Shown piece by piece: positions 52,618 to 61,606 of a DNA stretch of 64,000 bases (position 1 is the stretch's first letter; each line of letters opens with the position of its first letter). The position numbers and the translations under genes are program-made. Source of the stretch: CBDFKB01 sp965248715 (lineage in GTDB: Bacteria; Pseudomonadota; Alphaproteobacteria; Rhizobiales; Rhizobiaceae); the NCBI GenBank assembly GCA_965248715.1, contig CBDFKB010000008.1, positions 1,550,001 through 1,614,000 on the forward strand, given 5' to 3'. The notes under the pieces were generated by a model. The model was not told the origin of the DNA. It saw only the letters and a program-made list of their open reading frames with translations, and searched no databases.

Positions 52618-53031
52618 ATGGCTTTTTATCCAGGAAACCGCAGGCAGGAAAATTTGGCGATACCGTCGGGTCGGCTTGCCCTGCTAAAGCGCGTGCTGAT
52701 ATTTCAACTCAAGTTGATCGCCGATGGTCTGCGCGATCTGGTATTGGCACCACTATCGTTGATTGCTGCGGTCCTTGGCATATTGCGGACTTCCGGGCCA
52801 CCGGAGGAATATTTTGAACGCTTGCTTATTACCGGACGACGCACGGAGCGTTGGATCGATTTATTCGGCCAATATGGCCAAACCGGCGCGCGCGCGACGC
52901 GCGAGCGCACCTTTGACGATCTGATTGACGGGCTCGAACAAGCGGTCAAATCCCATCCCAAGGGCAATGCCGCGGCGCAAAAGCTGAAGGATAAATTGGA
53001 AACGATTCTGGACCGCGTGCCTGGGTCTTAA
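52618..53031 (+). CDS. Hypothetical membrane-associated protein
   Basis: A 137-residue protein with one hydrophobic stretch (LIADGLRDLVLAPLSLIAAVLG, about residues 30-52) and a charged C-terminal half (FERLLITGRRTERWIDLFGQ, FDDLIDGLEQAVKSHPKGNA). It is probably anchored in the inner membrane with a cytoplasmic tail. ATG 52618 (MAFYPGNRRQ) follows GAGGCGAA; a GTG at 52579 is the alternative. I do not recognise a family. It precedes ygfZ by 41 bp. Confidence 0.65.
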   Translation: MAFYPGNRRQENLAIPSGRLALLKRVLIFQLKLIADGLRDLVLAPLSLIAAVLGILRTSGPPEEYFERLLITGRRTERWIDLFGQYGQTGARATRERTFDDLIDGLEQAVKSHPKGNAAAQKLKDKLETILDRVPGS

Positions 53032-53072
53032 CCGGTTTTGCCGACCAACTGCCGAACCGAATTACCTCTGCA

Positions 53073-53966
53073 ATGAGAATTGACAACGCCGTGATGGAAA
53101 AGTGCTTCGTCCAACCATTATCCCAGCGCGCACTTGTATCGGTCAACGGTGCCGATGCGCTGCAACTTCTGCAAGGCATCTTGACTAGTGATGTGCAGGC
53201 GCTCCAACCGGGCGCCGGCGGATTTTCAGCCCTTTTGTCGCCCCAGGGCAAGGTGTTGTTCGACTTTCTAATTCTACGCACCGAGGATGGGTTTCTTTTT
53301 GACCTGCCGAAGCCGCAAACCGCTGACTTTATCAAACGGCTGACCTTCTACCGACTGCGCGCCAAGGCGAATATCGCCGCCGTCGACCCGGGGATCAGAA
53401 TTTTTGCGGCTTGGAAGGCTCGACCAAAAATTAACGATGCCATCGCCATGATCGAGGACCCCCGGCTTGCGGCTCTTGGTTGGCGAATTTACACCGGCGG
53501 CAACGTGGAAGGTGATGCAGGTGACTACAACGCGCACAGGATCCAATTGGGCGTGCCAGACGGCGGCGCTGACTATGAATATGGCGCCGCGTTTGCCCAC
53601 GACGCGATGCTCGACCAGTTGGGGGCAATCGCCTTTTCCAAGGGGTGTTATGTCGGCCAAGAAGTGGTTTCGCGGGTCCACCACCACAATTCTGCTCGCA
53701 AGCGGATCCTACAGGTCGAAGGCGAAGAGCCGCTGATGCCAGGCGAAGTCACGGCCGGCGACCGGACCATTGGCACCCTTGGCAGTTTCACCGGCAAGAT
53801 CGGTCTGGCGCTGGTACGTATCGACCGGGCTGGCGATGCGATTACCGCCGGGCAAACCATTGATGTGGCCGGAATGCCGGTTAGACTGCATTTGCCACCC
53901 TGGGCCAATATCAATTGGCCGGCCGGGCAAGGCGGCAACAACAATGAATTGCAGGACGGACAATGA
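53073..53966 (+). CDS. ygfZ: Folate-binding protein YgfZ
   Basis: A tetrahydrofolate-dependent factor of the glycine-cleavage T-protein fold, needed for repair or assembly of some Fe-S enzymes. About 298 residues. The family signature K-G-C-Y-x-G-Q-E is present as KGCYVGQEVVSRV at about 190-202. The N-terminal region shows LVSVNGADALQLLQGILTSD and LSPQGKVLFDFLI. An internal ATG (MEKCFVQPL) near residue 8 could also be the start. The stop overlaps the next gene by 4 bp (ATGA). Confidence 0.9.
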   Translation: MRIDNAVMEKCFVQPLSQRALVSVNGADALQLLQGILTSDVQALQPGAGGFSALLSPQGKVLFDFLILRTEDGFLFDLPKPQTADFIKRLTFYRLRAKANIAAVDPGIRIFAAWKARPKINDAIAMIEDPRLAALGWRIYTGGNVEGDAGDYNAHRIQLGVPDGGADYEYGAAFAHDAMLDQLGAIAFSKGCYVGQEVVSRVHHHNSARKRILQVEGEEPLMPGEVTAGDRTIGTLGSFTGKIGLALVRIDRAGDAITAGQTIDVAGMPVRLHLPPWANINWPAGQGGNNNELQDGQ

Positions 53967-54568
53967 AACCGGCCATACGCGCTTGGCAGCGCATGCTGTC
54001 GGGCCGCCGTCTTGACCTGCTCGACCCATCACCGCTCGACATCGAGATCGAGGATATTGCCCATGGGCTGGCGCGAGTGGCGCGCTGGAACGGCCAAACG
54101 ATCGGCCGCCAGCCCTATTCGGTCGCCCAGCACAGCCTGCTGGTTACTATGATTTTTCGCCAACTTAACCCAAACACAAGCGCCGAATGGCAGTTGATGG
54201 CGCTGCTACACGACGCACCGGAATATGTGATCGGCGATCTGATTTCTCCTTTCAAGGCGGTGGTTGGCGGCAACTACAAGCAAATCGAGGCCAGGCTGCA
54301 ACGCGCGGTGCATTTGCGGTTTTCCTTGCCGGCCGAACTACCCCAGCGCCTGCGCGATACTATTAAACGAGCCGACCGCATCGTTGCCTATTTCGAAGCG
54401 GTCGAACTGGCCGGATTCAGTGCCAAAGAGGCGGGACAAATTTTTGGCCGGCCACGGCAATTACCAACGCTGCCAGCCGAATTAGCACCGTTGACCACCC
54501 AGCAAGCGCAACGAAATTTCTTATGGGAATTCAATCGCTTGGAACGTATGCGCGGCAATGAAGGATAG
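53963..54568 (+). CDS. HD-domain phosphohydrolase (YfbR-like)
   Basis: A 201-residue metal-dependent phosphohydrolase. HD motifs are QPYSVAQHSLLV (first His), LLHDAPEYVIGDLISPFK (His-Asp pair) and IKRADRIVAYFEA (last Asp). The pattern is like YfbR-type 5'-nucleotidases, so a deoxynucleotide substrate is plausible. It is translationally coupled to ygfZ by a 4 bp overlap. Confidence 0.87.
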   Translation: MKPAIRAWQRMLSGRRLDLLDPSPLDIEIEDIAHGLARVARWNGQTIGRQPYSVAQHSLLVTMIFRQLNPNTSAEWQLMALLHDAPEYVIGDLISPFKAVVGGNYKQIEARLQRAVHLRFSLPAELPQRLRDTIKRADRIVAYFEAVELAGFSAKEAGQIFGRPRQLPTLPAELAPLTTQQAQRNFLWEFNRLERMRGNEG

Positions 54569-54668
54569 CTCGGATGCAGCAATGATTTCCGCTTCAATTC
54601 GCTTGCAACTTGGTTATGATGCCCGGTAATAATTTCAACTTCCGATCAAATTTGATGGCAAATTCGGC

Positions 54669-55886
54669 ATGACAACACAACCGATCTCAATTACCCCTGC
54701 CCGGGCTTGGACGTTGATATTTCTCGGCTGCACGATTGGCATGTTGACATTTGGGCCGCGCGCGATCAGCGGCCTGTTTCAAGCACCAATGACCGATGCC
54801 CATGGCTGGAGCCGCGAGGCGTTCGCCTTTGCGATCGCGATACAGAACCTGGCCTGGGGGGTGGCCCAGCCGTTGGCCGGCATGGTCGCTGATAAATTCG
54901 GCACGGTGCGCACCATCACCTTTGGCGCCATCGTGTACGTGCTCGGCCTGTATTGGATGTCGAGTGCCACCGATCCGGTAACATTGACGCTGTCGGCCGG
55001 TGTGTTGGTCGGCATCGGCATCGCAACCAGCGCCTTTTTCCTAATCATTTCTGCCTTTGCCCGCATGTTGCCCGAACGCTATCACGGCATTGCATTCGGT
55101 TTCGGCACCGCTTCGGGATCGCTTGGCCAGTTCGTGTTTTCTCCCCTCGGCCAGGGGTTCATCGACGCCTATGGCTATCAATCCACGCTGTTGATATTGG
55201 CTGGGTGCGTTGCCGTGGTGCCATTCCTGGCGATACCGTTTCGCGGCCGTTCAGATATGGGCGGCAGCGTTGCAGCACCTGCTCAATCGGTCGGCAATGC
55301 GCTTGCCGAGGCGTTCGGCCACCGTTCTTACATGCTGTTATTGTTTGGCTTTTTCGTGTGCGGCTACCATGTCGCATTCATTACCGTGCACATGCCGGCC
55401 TACGTCACCGATCTTGGTCTCGATCCTAGTATCGGCGCCTGGTCGATCGCGACAATCGGCCTATTCAATATCTTCGGCGCAATCAGTTCCGGGTTGATGA
55501 TGAACCGGATTCCAAAACGCTACATTCTCGCCTTCATCTATGCCGGCCGGGCTCTGGTGATTTCAATTTTCGTGCTGACACCGATTAGCACTACCAGCGT
55601 ATTGGTATTTTCTGCCGCTATGGGCGTATTATGGTTGTCGACCATTCCGCCGACCCAAGGGCTGGTGAAAGTAATGTTTGGCACCCGATATATGTCGACC
55701 TTGTTCGGCTTCGTGTTCCTGTCGCACCAGGTCGGCTCATTCCTTGGAGTGTGGTTGGGTGGCCGCATATTCGATGCCACTGGTTCGTATGACGCAATGT
55801 GGTGGTCGTCGGTGGTTGCCGGCCTCGCCGCAGTCCTATTGCACTGGCCGATTGACGAAAGCCCGGCAAGGGAGGCTATAGCTTAG
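54669..55886 (+). CDS. MFS transporter
   Basis: A 405-residue major facilitator with about twelve membrane segments in two halves. The loop 2-3 motif appears as GVAQPLAGMVADKFGTVRTI. Others are SAFARMLPERYHGIAFGFGTASG and HQVGSFLGVWLGGRIFDATG. It resembles the oxalate/formate antiporter-like, monocarboxylate-type group, so a carboxylate substrate is possible. It is a single gene; 100 bp after the HD gene. Confidence 0.88.
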   Translation: MTTQPISITPARAWTLIFLGCTIGMLTFGPRAISGLFQAPMTDAHGWSREAFAFAIAIQNLAWGVAQPLAGMVADKFGTVRTITFGAIVYVLGLYWMSSATDPVTLTLSAGVLVGIGIATSAFFLIISAFARMLPERYHGIAFGFGTASGSLGQFVFSPLGQGFIDAYGYQSTLLILAGCVAVVPFLAIPFRGRSDMGGSVAAPAQSVGNALAEAFGHRSYMLLLFGFFVCGYHVAFITVHMPAYVTDLGLDPSIGAWSIATIGLFNIFGAISSGLMMNRIPKRYILAFIYAGRALVISIFVLTPISTTSVLVFSAAMGVLWLSTIPPTQGLVKVMFGTRYMSTLFGFVFLSHQVGSFLGVWLGGRIFDATGSYDAMWWSSVVAGLAAVLLHWPIDESPAREAIA

Positions 55887-55943
55887 CTGTTTAGTCCCGC
55901 CACAATGCTCCTGCTTGGAACATACAACCTGAATTCTTACTTG

Positions 55944-55990
55944 GCGCGTATTCTTATCCGAAAACCGCAACACACTTTTCGGGAATACGC
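55944..55990. repeat. Family D hairpin, single copy
   Basis: GCGCGTATTCTTATCCGAAA...TTTTCGGGAATACGC, a hairpin with outer arms GCGTATTC / GAATACGC. A partial second copy (GGCGCGTATTCTTATACC) follows at about 56008. It lies between the convergent MFS gene and the thioesterase remnant. Confidence 0.75.
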
Positions 55991-56088
55991 GGGCTGCTTT
56001 TTTCACGGCGCGTATTCTTATACCAAACGCAGTGATCTTTGGTCTACCGCTGTTTGGCGTTCTCGCTCACGGCTATTCTTCGCTTTGC

Positions 56089-56340
56089 TCAGCCGCCATG
56101 CACCACGCCGGCCGGATTGTAGTGATCGTAAAGCGGCGCGCCGCGAAATTGCGCACGGCCTTGCGAGGCCTCGCAAAGGCAGAAATTCATCAGCCGCGCC
56201 ATCGGTGGCGGCAGGTGCTGGCCGGCGATCATGCCGTGCAAAAGATCTATTCCGTCATATTCCAAATAAGCCTGGGGCGAAAAAGTCTCGACTTCTTGAA
56301 ATTGCGACACAAATCGCGATTCGGTTTTGGGCATGTTCAA
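56089..56340 (-). pseudogene. Truncated PaaI-type hotdog thioesterase
   Basis: The 83 codons correspond to the first half of a PaaI-like acyl-CoA thioesterase: LLHGMIAGQHLPPPMARLMN, RAQFRGAPLYDHYNPAGVVHGG. Right after the catalytic-site HGG the frame reads TGA, and the sequence beyond no longer resembles the family. The rest (about 60-70 residues) is missing and replaced by repeat-containing DNA. The start overlaps the recO stop by 4 bp (ATGA), showing it was once coupled to recO. Confidence 0.7.
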
Positions 56341-57104
56341 TCCTCAACGTTCTTGGGCTTGTTTTGACCCACAATTTGGCGCTGAATTGCGTTAATGAAC
56401 CCATTTCGTTCTTCGGGCGCCGCTATCCCTCTTGGTAAATAAATATGCCGCTCAAGAAAATGGCCACACAAGCGAAATCCCGCGGCCAATTCCTCTATGC
56501 CGGCAAGTTGGTTTTCGGTTGGCCACTCACGATCCAAAAACGGCGGCAACACCAACAGCCGCTGGGCCCAGGGCGCGGCCGCCGCGCGGCTGACCGCTCG
56601 GCCGGTTTTCGGCGAGACATAGGCTAGGTCGCCGCGCGTGCCATTCACCGCGCAAGCATTTAGATCGAGGCCGAAACCCAGTTCCTCCAGCAAGGCGATT
56701 TCAAAACGCACCATCAATTCTCCGGCAATTGCCGGCTCCTCCAGATGATTAAGTACAACCAGCATGGCGTCATACAAACCGCGATGCGGGTCACGTTCCG
56801 GCAACAATCGCAGATGGGAGCTTAGCGTTTGCACCGCAAATACCCCGACCGGCAGCTCAAATAACCGCGCCGCCCTTAGTTCCGTGCCTTCGATCTGAAA
56901 ATTACCGAGATGTTCGTCGAGCCGCGCGCGCCATACCGCCTCAACCAAATTTCCGGCCTGCAACACCGGGCGCATGCGCCGCGAACGGCCACCGCGTACC
57001 AAACCAAGATGGCGGCCGCGACTGGGCGTCATCAACTCGACGATAACGCTGGTTTCGCCATGCCGTCGGGTGCCCAGCACAACACCTTGGTCTTGCCACT
57101 CCAT
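56337..57104 (-). CDS. recO: DNA repair protein RecO
   Basis: Works with RecF/RecR to load RecA on SSB-coated gaps. 255 residues. The OB-fold N-terminus is MEWQDQGVVLGTRRHGETSV through GLVRGGRSRRMRPVLQAGN; a helical C-terminal domain contains FEIALLEELGFGLDLNACAV. The zinc-finger cysteines of some RecO are not complete here (one Cys in DLNACAV), as in other alphaproteobacteria. It belongs to the lepB-rnc-era-recO order, but a 390 bp gap with tandem hairpins separates it from era. Confidence 0.92.
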   Translation of the reverse strand: MEWQDQGVVLGTRRHGETSVIVELMTPSRGRHLGLVRGGRSRRMRPVLQAGNLVEAVWRARLDEHLGNFQIEGTELRAARLFELPVGVFAVQTLSSHLRLLPERDPHRGLYDAMLVVLNHLEEPAIAGELMVRFEIALLEELGFGLDLNACAVNGTRGDLAYVSPKTGRAVSRAAAAPWAQRLLVLPPFLDREWPTENQLAGIEELAAGFRLCGHFLERHIYLPRGIAAPEERNGFINAIQRQIVGQNKPKNVED

Positions 57105-57144
57105 CTATGCCCTTTCCGCCAATTCGAACCGCCGGGGAAGTTTC

Positions 57145-57453
57145 CAGGAATACGCTTTGTTGGTTTGGCGCCTATTCTTATCCGAAAACCGCAGCGCACT
57201 TTTCGGGAATACCCTTTGTTGGTTCGGCGCATATTCTTATCCGAAAACCGCACCGCACTTTTCGGGAATACCCTTTGTTGGCTAGGCGCCTATTCTTATC
57301 CGAAAACCGCACCGCACTTTTCGGGAATACCCTTTGTTGGCTAGGCGCCTATTCTTATCCGAAAACCGCACCGCACTTTCCAGGAATACGCTTTGTTGGC
57401 TTGGCGCCTATTCTCATCCGAAAACCGCAGCGCACTTTTCGGGAATATGCGCT
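57145..57453. repeat. Tandem array of 59 bp family D units between era and recO
   Basis: The motif AATAC/AATATG recurs at 57149, 57208, 57267, 57326, 57385 and 57444: five full units with exact 59 bp spacing. Each unit has a spacer TTTGTTGGxTxGGCGCC and the family D core TATTCTTATCCGAAAACCGC ... CACTTTTCGGGAATA. Units are 90 percent or more alike. Each can form a hairpin in RNA in the era-recO direction. The core is the same as in the 103 bp array, but the spacer differs. Confidence 0.85.
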
Positions 57454-57492
57454 GGAACCGTTCCGTATCCAACTATCGCAAATCCCAGGCCA

Positions 57493-58410
57493 TCATTTCG
57501 GAAAATCAAGACCGATTTCACGGTAGCGGGCCGGATCGTCGCTCCAGTTTTCCCGTACTTTTACGAATAGGAACAAATGCACCTCGGTGCCAAGAATTTC
57601 TGCCAATTCCCGGCGCGCGCCAGTGGAAATCGCCTTGATCGAGGCACCGTTCCTACCGATCAGGATTTTCTTTTGCCCCTGGCGCTCAACATATATAACC
57701 TGGTCGATGCGCACATTGCCATTGGGGTTTTCGACCCACGCTTCGGTCTCCACATGGCAGGCATAGGGCAATTCCTGGTGGAGGCGCAGGTAAAGCATTT
57801 CCCGGGTGATTTCGGCGGCAAGTTGGCGCATCGGCAGGTCGGAAACCTGGTCTTGCGGGAAAAACCACGGGCTTTGGGGCAGGTTTTCGGCCAGATAATC
57901 CATGAAATCGGCACAACCGTCGCCAGTCTTGGCGGAAATCATCAACAAGCGATCCGGCTCGGCGATTGTTTGCGCCGCCTCGGCGATCGCCAGCAATTTC
58001 TCCCTGGCAATCAGATCGATCTTGTTGAGCAACACCACCAATGGCCGACGTCCGGATCCGGCCCTTTTGAGCAGTTCCTTGGTATCATCGCGCATTCCGC
58101 GTTGGCAATCGATCAACGCCGCAACGATGTCGGCATCGCGCGCACCACCCCAAGCGGTGGCCACCATCGCCCGGTCCAAGGTGCGGCGTGGGCTGAAAAT
58201 CCCTGGTGTGTCGACGAATACGATCTGGCAGGTGCCGTATTGGGTAATGCCGCGGATGATGGAGCGGGTAGTTTGCACCTTATGAGTAACGATCGATACC
58301 TTGGCATCGACCAGTCGGTTGACCAGGGTCGATTTACCGGCATTGGGTGCGCCGATGATCGCCACATATCCGGCGCGGGTTTCATCGGCATGTGCGGTGG
58401 GTTCAGCCAT
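57493..58410 (-). CDS. era: GTPase Era
   Basis: Binds the 3' end of 16S rRNA and is needed for 30S maturation. G1 motif GAPNAGKST at about residues 20-28, G2 around KVQTTRSIIRG, G3 DTPG in FVDTPGIFSP, G4 NKID in VLLNKIDLIA. A C-terminal KH domain shows QKKILIGRNGASIKAISTGA. Length 305. ATG 58410 (MAEPTAHADE) overlaps the rnc end by 8 bp; an ATG five codons upstream is less likely. Co-transcribed with rnc and lepB. Confidence 0.96.
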   Translation of the reverse strand: MAEPTAHADETRAGYVAIIGAPNAGKSTLVNRLVDAKVSIVTHKVQTTRSIIRGITQYGTCQIVFVDTPGIFSPRRTLDRAMVATAWGGARDADIVAALIDCQRGMRDDTKELLKRAGSGRRPLVVLLNKIDLIAREKLLAIAEAAQTIAEPDRLLMISAKTGDGCADFMDYLAENLPQSPWFFPQDQVSDLPMRQLAAEITREMLYLRLHQELPYACHVETEAWVENPNGNVRIDQVIYVERQGQKKILIGRNGASIKAISTGARRELAEILGTEVHLFLFVKVRENWSDDPARYREIGLDFPK

Positions 58411-59143
58411 TGCAATCATCATCTACAATCAACTCTTCGCGCAGCAAGAAACGCTGGGCGGCGTCTCGTTCGGCTAGGCGTTTCGAACCGCCAGTACCAG
58501 CGCATGACGCAATTTCGCCAACCCTTACCTCAACTGTAAAACTTGGTTCGTGGTCCGGCCCGGTGCGTTCGGTCTCTATATATTTGGGGATCGGCAATCG
58601 GTTGGAATGGGCCCATTCCTGCAATTGGGTTTTGGCATCGCGGCGCGTCGCCACAACGCTCGAAAGACGGGTTTTCCAAAACCGTTCGATGAACGCAGAA
58701 ACCGCCTCGATGCCACCATCAAAATAGATCGCAGCAATCAGTGCCTCCAGCACGTCGGCACGCACGCTGGTCATGCGCTTTCCGGTCAATTCCTTCATGT
58801 CGCCACCGGTGCGAATAAACTCATGCAGGCCTAATTCGTCGGAGATCTCAGCCAGCGTCTCGCCTTTTACCAATGCATTGAAGCGCAGCGACAATTCACC
58901 CTCGCTGGCTTCGGGAAAACGTTGAAATAATAATTGCGCGATCGCCAGGCCCAGCACCCGGTCGCCAAGAAATTCCAACCGCTCGTAATGACTGCCCGCT
59001 ATACCAAGAGGCCGGGCGCTCGCATGGGTAAGCGCGTCGGCGAGATGATCGCTTGACCCGAAACGGTGGCCGATCCGCTGTTCAAGTTCAAAAAATGCCA
59101 GCTGGGTATTGTCGGTACCGCTTTTTGCCTTTGTGCCCGTCAC
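58403..59143 (-). CDS. rnc: Ribonuclease III
   Basis: Cleaves double-stranded RNA in rRNA and mRNA processing. 246 residues: catalytic domain with signature ERLEFLGDRVLGL (about 54-66) and the second acidic site VRADVLEALIAAIYFDGG. A C-terminal double-stranded RNA-binding domain follows (DAKTQLQEWAHSNRLPIPKY, GGSKRLAERDAAQRFL). Its start is directly downstream of the lepB stop and its end overlaps era, a tight lepB-rnc-era operon. Confidence 0.96.
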   Translation of the reverse strand: MTGTKAKSGTDNTQLAFFELEQRIGHRFGSSDHLADALTHASARPLGIAGSHYERLEFLGDRVLGLAIAQLLFQRFPEASEGELSLRFNALVKGETLAEISDELGLHEFIRTGGDMKELTGKRMTSVRADVLEALIAAIYFDGGIEAVSAFIERFWKTRLSSVVATRRDAKTQLQEWAHSNRLPIPKYIETERTGPDHEPSFTVEVRVGEIASCAGTGGSKRLAERDAAQRFLLREELIVDDDCNG

Positions 59144-59908
59144 TTAAATTCCTGCAAAGAAGCGATTTATCCGCATGACCCAGGGCCAGCGCCAAAAAGC
59201 CAGCGGATGGGCCTGATTACTGACCGAAAAGAACACCGTGCGGGCCGGGCCGACCAGATTTTCTGCCGGCACGTACCAACCATAAAACCGCCCGTCCTGG
59301 GAATTGTCGCGGTTGTCGCCCATCATGAAATAGTGTTCTTTTGGCACTTCAAATACCGGCGTGTTGTCTCCGGCCGAATTTACCAACAGGTCCAATGTCT
59401 GATACTTGACCCCGTTAGGCAAGGTTTCCACATAGATCGGCACCCGGTCGATGTCATTATATCCGTCGTCGGAAACAAACTCGCCGGCCGGTTCACGGGT
59501 AACCGCTTGGCCGTTGATATGCAGCACGCCGCGGCGCATTTGGACACGATCGCCGGGCAGGCCGATCACCCGTTTGATATAGTCAATCGACGGGTTGCTC
59601 GGCAGTTTAAACACCGCCACATCACCGCGCTCGGGTTTGCCTTCCCAAATCCGCCCTTTGAACAGGTCGGGACCAAACGGCAGCGAATAACGTGAATAGC
59701 CGTAGCTATATTTCGACACAAACAGATAGTCGCCGACCAGTAGGGTCGGCATCATCGATCCCGACGGAATGGAAAATGGCTGAAATAGCAAGGTGCGCAC
59801 CACCACCGCCAACAGCAATGCCTGGAGGATGATCTTGACGGTTTCCTTCCAACCGCCATGCGCGGTTGCATCATTGGCACTGGTATTGTCACGCATCTGC
59901 AATTCCAT
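59144..59908 (-). CDS. lepB: Signal peptidase I
   Basis: Removes signal peptides from exported proteins at the inner membrane. About 254 residues: one N-terminal membrane helix (IILQALLLAVVVRTLLF), catalytic Ser51 in IPSGSMMPTL and the general-base Lys112 in SIDYIKRVIGLPGDRV. Box E is in YFMMGDNRDNSQDGRFYGWV-like sequence (MMGDNRDNSQDGR). An ATG at 59896 (MRDNTSAND), with GGA upstream, is an alternative start. First gene of lepB-rnc-era. Confidence 0.95.
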   Translation of the reverse strand: MELQMRDNTSANDATAHGGWKETVKIILQALLLAVVVRTLLFQPFSIPSGSMMPTLLVGDYLFVSKYSYGYSRYSLPFGPDLFKGRIWEGKPERGDVAVFKLPSNPSIDYIKRVIGLPGDRVQMRRGVLHINGQAVTREPAGEFVSDDGYNDIDRVPIYVETLPNGVKYQTLDLLVNSAGDNTPVFEVPKEHYFMMGDNRDNSQDGRFYGWYVPAENLVGPARTVFFSVSNQAHPLAFWRWPWVMRINRFFAGI

Positions 59909-60353
59909 TTTATTGTGAAAGGAAGAACGCCCGGATCGTCAATCGGGGCGCAACAGGAGCAAATTGCATACGGAAAACCGCTTAGAAGGTATTCGTAAGT
60001 CAGGAGTACATTACAATTAACACATCAGGTACGCCATGCACGCGGCAGGTTCAATGCCTGTTATGATATTGTCACCGCTGGTCCAGCGCCAATCCGGTTC
60101 GCCAACCAATATCAACCCACCCCGATATGGACCTATTTGAACGGGAAAATTTGTCTTTTGACGAAGCCGATCACCCACGATGTGGGCCACTCCACAAGCC
60201 TGCGCCAACCAAGCCAAATGACAAAAAAAAGCGCCGCCGCTATGTCCAGCAATACCAACGAGTAGGGACCCAAGCAGGCGGGGCAAATCGGCCAATATCG
60301 TGTTCCTTTGGTACAAATTGCCAATTGGAAGGCGAACCAACCGGCTTATCGAT
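59909..60353. other. lepB-acpS intergenic region with a family E-like end
   Basis: 445 bp without a recognisable gene. Near 60289-60313 the sequence GGCCAATATCGTGTTCCTTTGGTAC resembles the right end of the family E element (GGTCAATATTAAATTCCCTTGGTAT), preceded in both by a CAAATCGG. A matching left end is not clear, so this is probably a decayed copy. Open frames on both strands here look like no family. Confidence 0.4.
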
Positions 60354-60761
60354 TTATCGCGAATTGGCCGGGCAGGCCTCGATGATTACGAATGCCTGGG
60401 CCAGTGGAAAATCGTCGGTTATGGTCAGGTGGATCACAGTATTGCATCCTTGCGGCGTGATATGTTGCAAGCGCGCCAGCGCCCCATTGGTCAAATTCAA
60501 GGTCGGTTGACCAGACGGCAGGTTTACCACCCCCATATCACGCCAAAACACTCCCTTGCGGATGCCGGTTCCGAGCGCCTTGGCGCAAGCCTCCTTGGCG
60601 GCAAACCGTTTCGCATAAGAAGCCGCGCGCAATCGACGTCGGTCGGATTTAGTGCGTTCGATTTCTGTAAATACCCGCATGGTGAAGCGTTCGCTATGAC
60701 GCTCGAGGGTATTTTCGATCCGGCGAATGTCGATCAGGTCGCTGCCGAGGCCAATGATCAT
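60354..60761 (-). CDS. acpS: Holo-[acyl-carrier-protein] synthase
   Basis: Attaches 4'-phosphopantetheine from CoA to acyl carrier protein. 135 residues. The Mg-binding Asp is in IIGLGSDLIDIRRIE (Asp8) and the Glu in YAKRFAAKEACAKALGTGIR. Both signatures are intact. ATG overlaps the DUF2062 gene stop by 4 bp, so it is coupled to it. In most alphaproteobacteria acpS follows pyrE-pdxJ in this operon; here a DUF2062 gene takes the preceding place. Confidence 0.95.
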   Translation of the reverse strand: MIIGLGSDLIDIRRIENTLERHSERFTMRVFTEIERTKSDRRRLRAASYAKRFAAKEACAKALGTGIRKGVFWRDMGVVNLPSGQPTLNLTNGALARLQHITPQGCNTVIHLTITDDFPLAQAFVIIEACPANSR

Positions 60762-61426
60762 GCGCCACCTACCGCATCATTGGTGCCGCCTGATTTGCCG
60801 AGCCGGTCAGCGATGTCTTGGGCGGCACGTGCTGCCTTTGCCTTCGCCGCCAGCCGTTTGGAACGGGCATTTTTGAAGATCAGGGCCGCCTTCCGGGTTA
60901 TGATATAAGACAGAATGCCGAACAGGATGCCAAGCGGAACGCTGCCGATCATCATCGGCATGATGATTGGGTTCCAAAGATGCAGTATTCGGTCCAGAAT
61001 TTCACCGAAACCGACCTGGAAGACATCTTGAATACGAATGTTTCCGAGTGCTTCGCCAGGCTTGATATCGGTGCCGTTGCCAGCCGAAGTACCTTTGAGA
61101 ATAAAGCGACCGGTATTGAGGGTAGAGGCCCAAATGAATGGAAAAGTCAACGGATTGCCGAAAAATGTCCCGGCGGCGGCGGCGATAAAATTACCGGCAA
61201 CAATGAAGGCAACGATGGAAGCGATCAACACGTGCATGCCGAGAAATGGCGTAAACGAAGCGAAAACGCCCGCAGCGATGCCACCGGCAATCGCGTGCGG
61301 CGATGCGGTCAGGCGTAGGACCCGTTTCGCCAAATATTGGGTCGAGCGCACCCAACTTCTGCGCGGCCACGCGACAACCCGAATTGTTTCCCACCAATCC
61401 GGTGGACTTCGTCTCTTGAAAAGCAT
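60758..61426 (-). CDS. DUF2062 membrane protein
   Basis: A 222-residue inner-membrane protein with three or four helices. DUF2062 pattern: SPHAIAGGIAAGVFASFTPF, GMHVLIASIVAFIVAGNFIA and GTFFGNPLTFPFIWASTLN. The C-terminal tail is basic (RSKRLAAKAKAARAAQDIAD). No function is known for the family. It overlaps acpS by 4 bp and is separated from pyrE by 258 bp. Confidence 0.85.
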   Translation of the reverse strand: MLFKRRSPPDWWETIRVVAWPRRSWVRSTQYLAKRVLRLTASPHAIAGGIAAGVFASFTPFLGMHVLIASIVAFIVAGNFIAAAAGTFFGNPLTFPFIWASTLNTGRFILKGTSAGNGTDIKPGEALGNIRIQDVFQVGFGEILDRILHLWNPIIMPMMIGSVPLGILFGILSYIITRKAALIFKNARSKRLAAKAKAARAAQDIADRLGKSGGTNDAVGGA

Positions 61427-61606
61427 GCGTCCTTACTCGAACGATACTTCGCGCCCACAGGCCAATCCCGCTATTTCACGGCGAACTTAGCCACCAACGC
61501 GCTACAAACTCTGGATATCCTGTTATACCAAAGATACACGATGGTCCTAACATGGTTACCTTAACAGGCCGTTTTATGGTTGAAAATTTATCAATTTGTC
61601 TAGGTG

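Noticed and set aside
57145..57453. Possible CRISPR array
   Set aside because: Units are contiguous and nearly identical over the whole 59 bp, with no variable spacers, and no cas genes are present. The same applies to the 103 bp array at 38.2 kb.
57107..57638. Plus-strand frames with repeated LFLSENRTALFGNTLCWLGAYS-like text
   Set aside because: Product of the 59 bp tandem array read in frame; they also lie antisense to recO and era.
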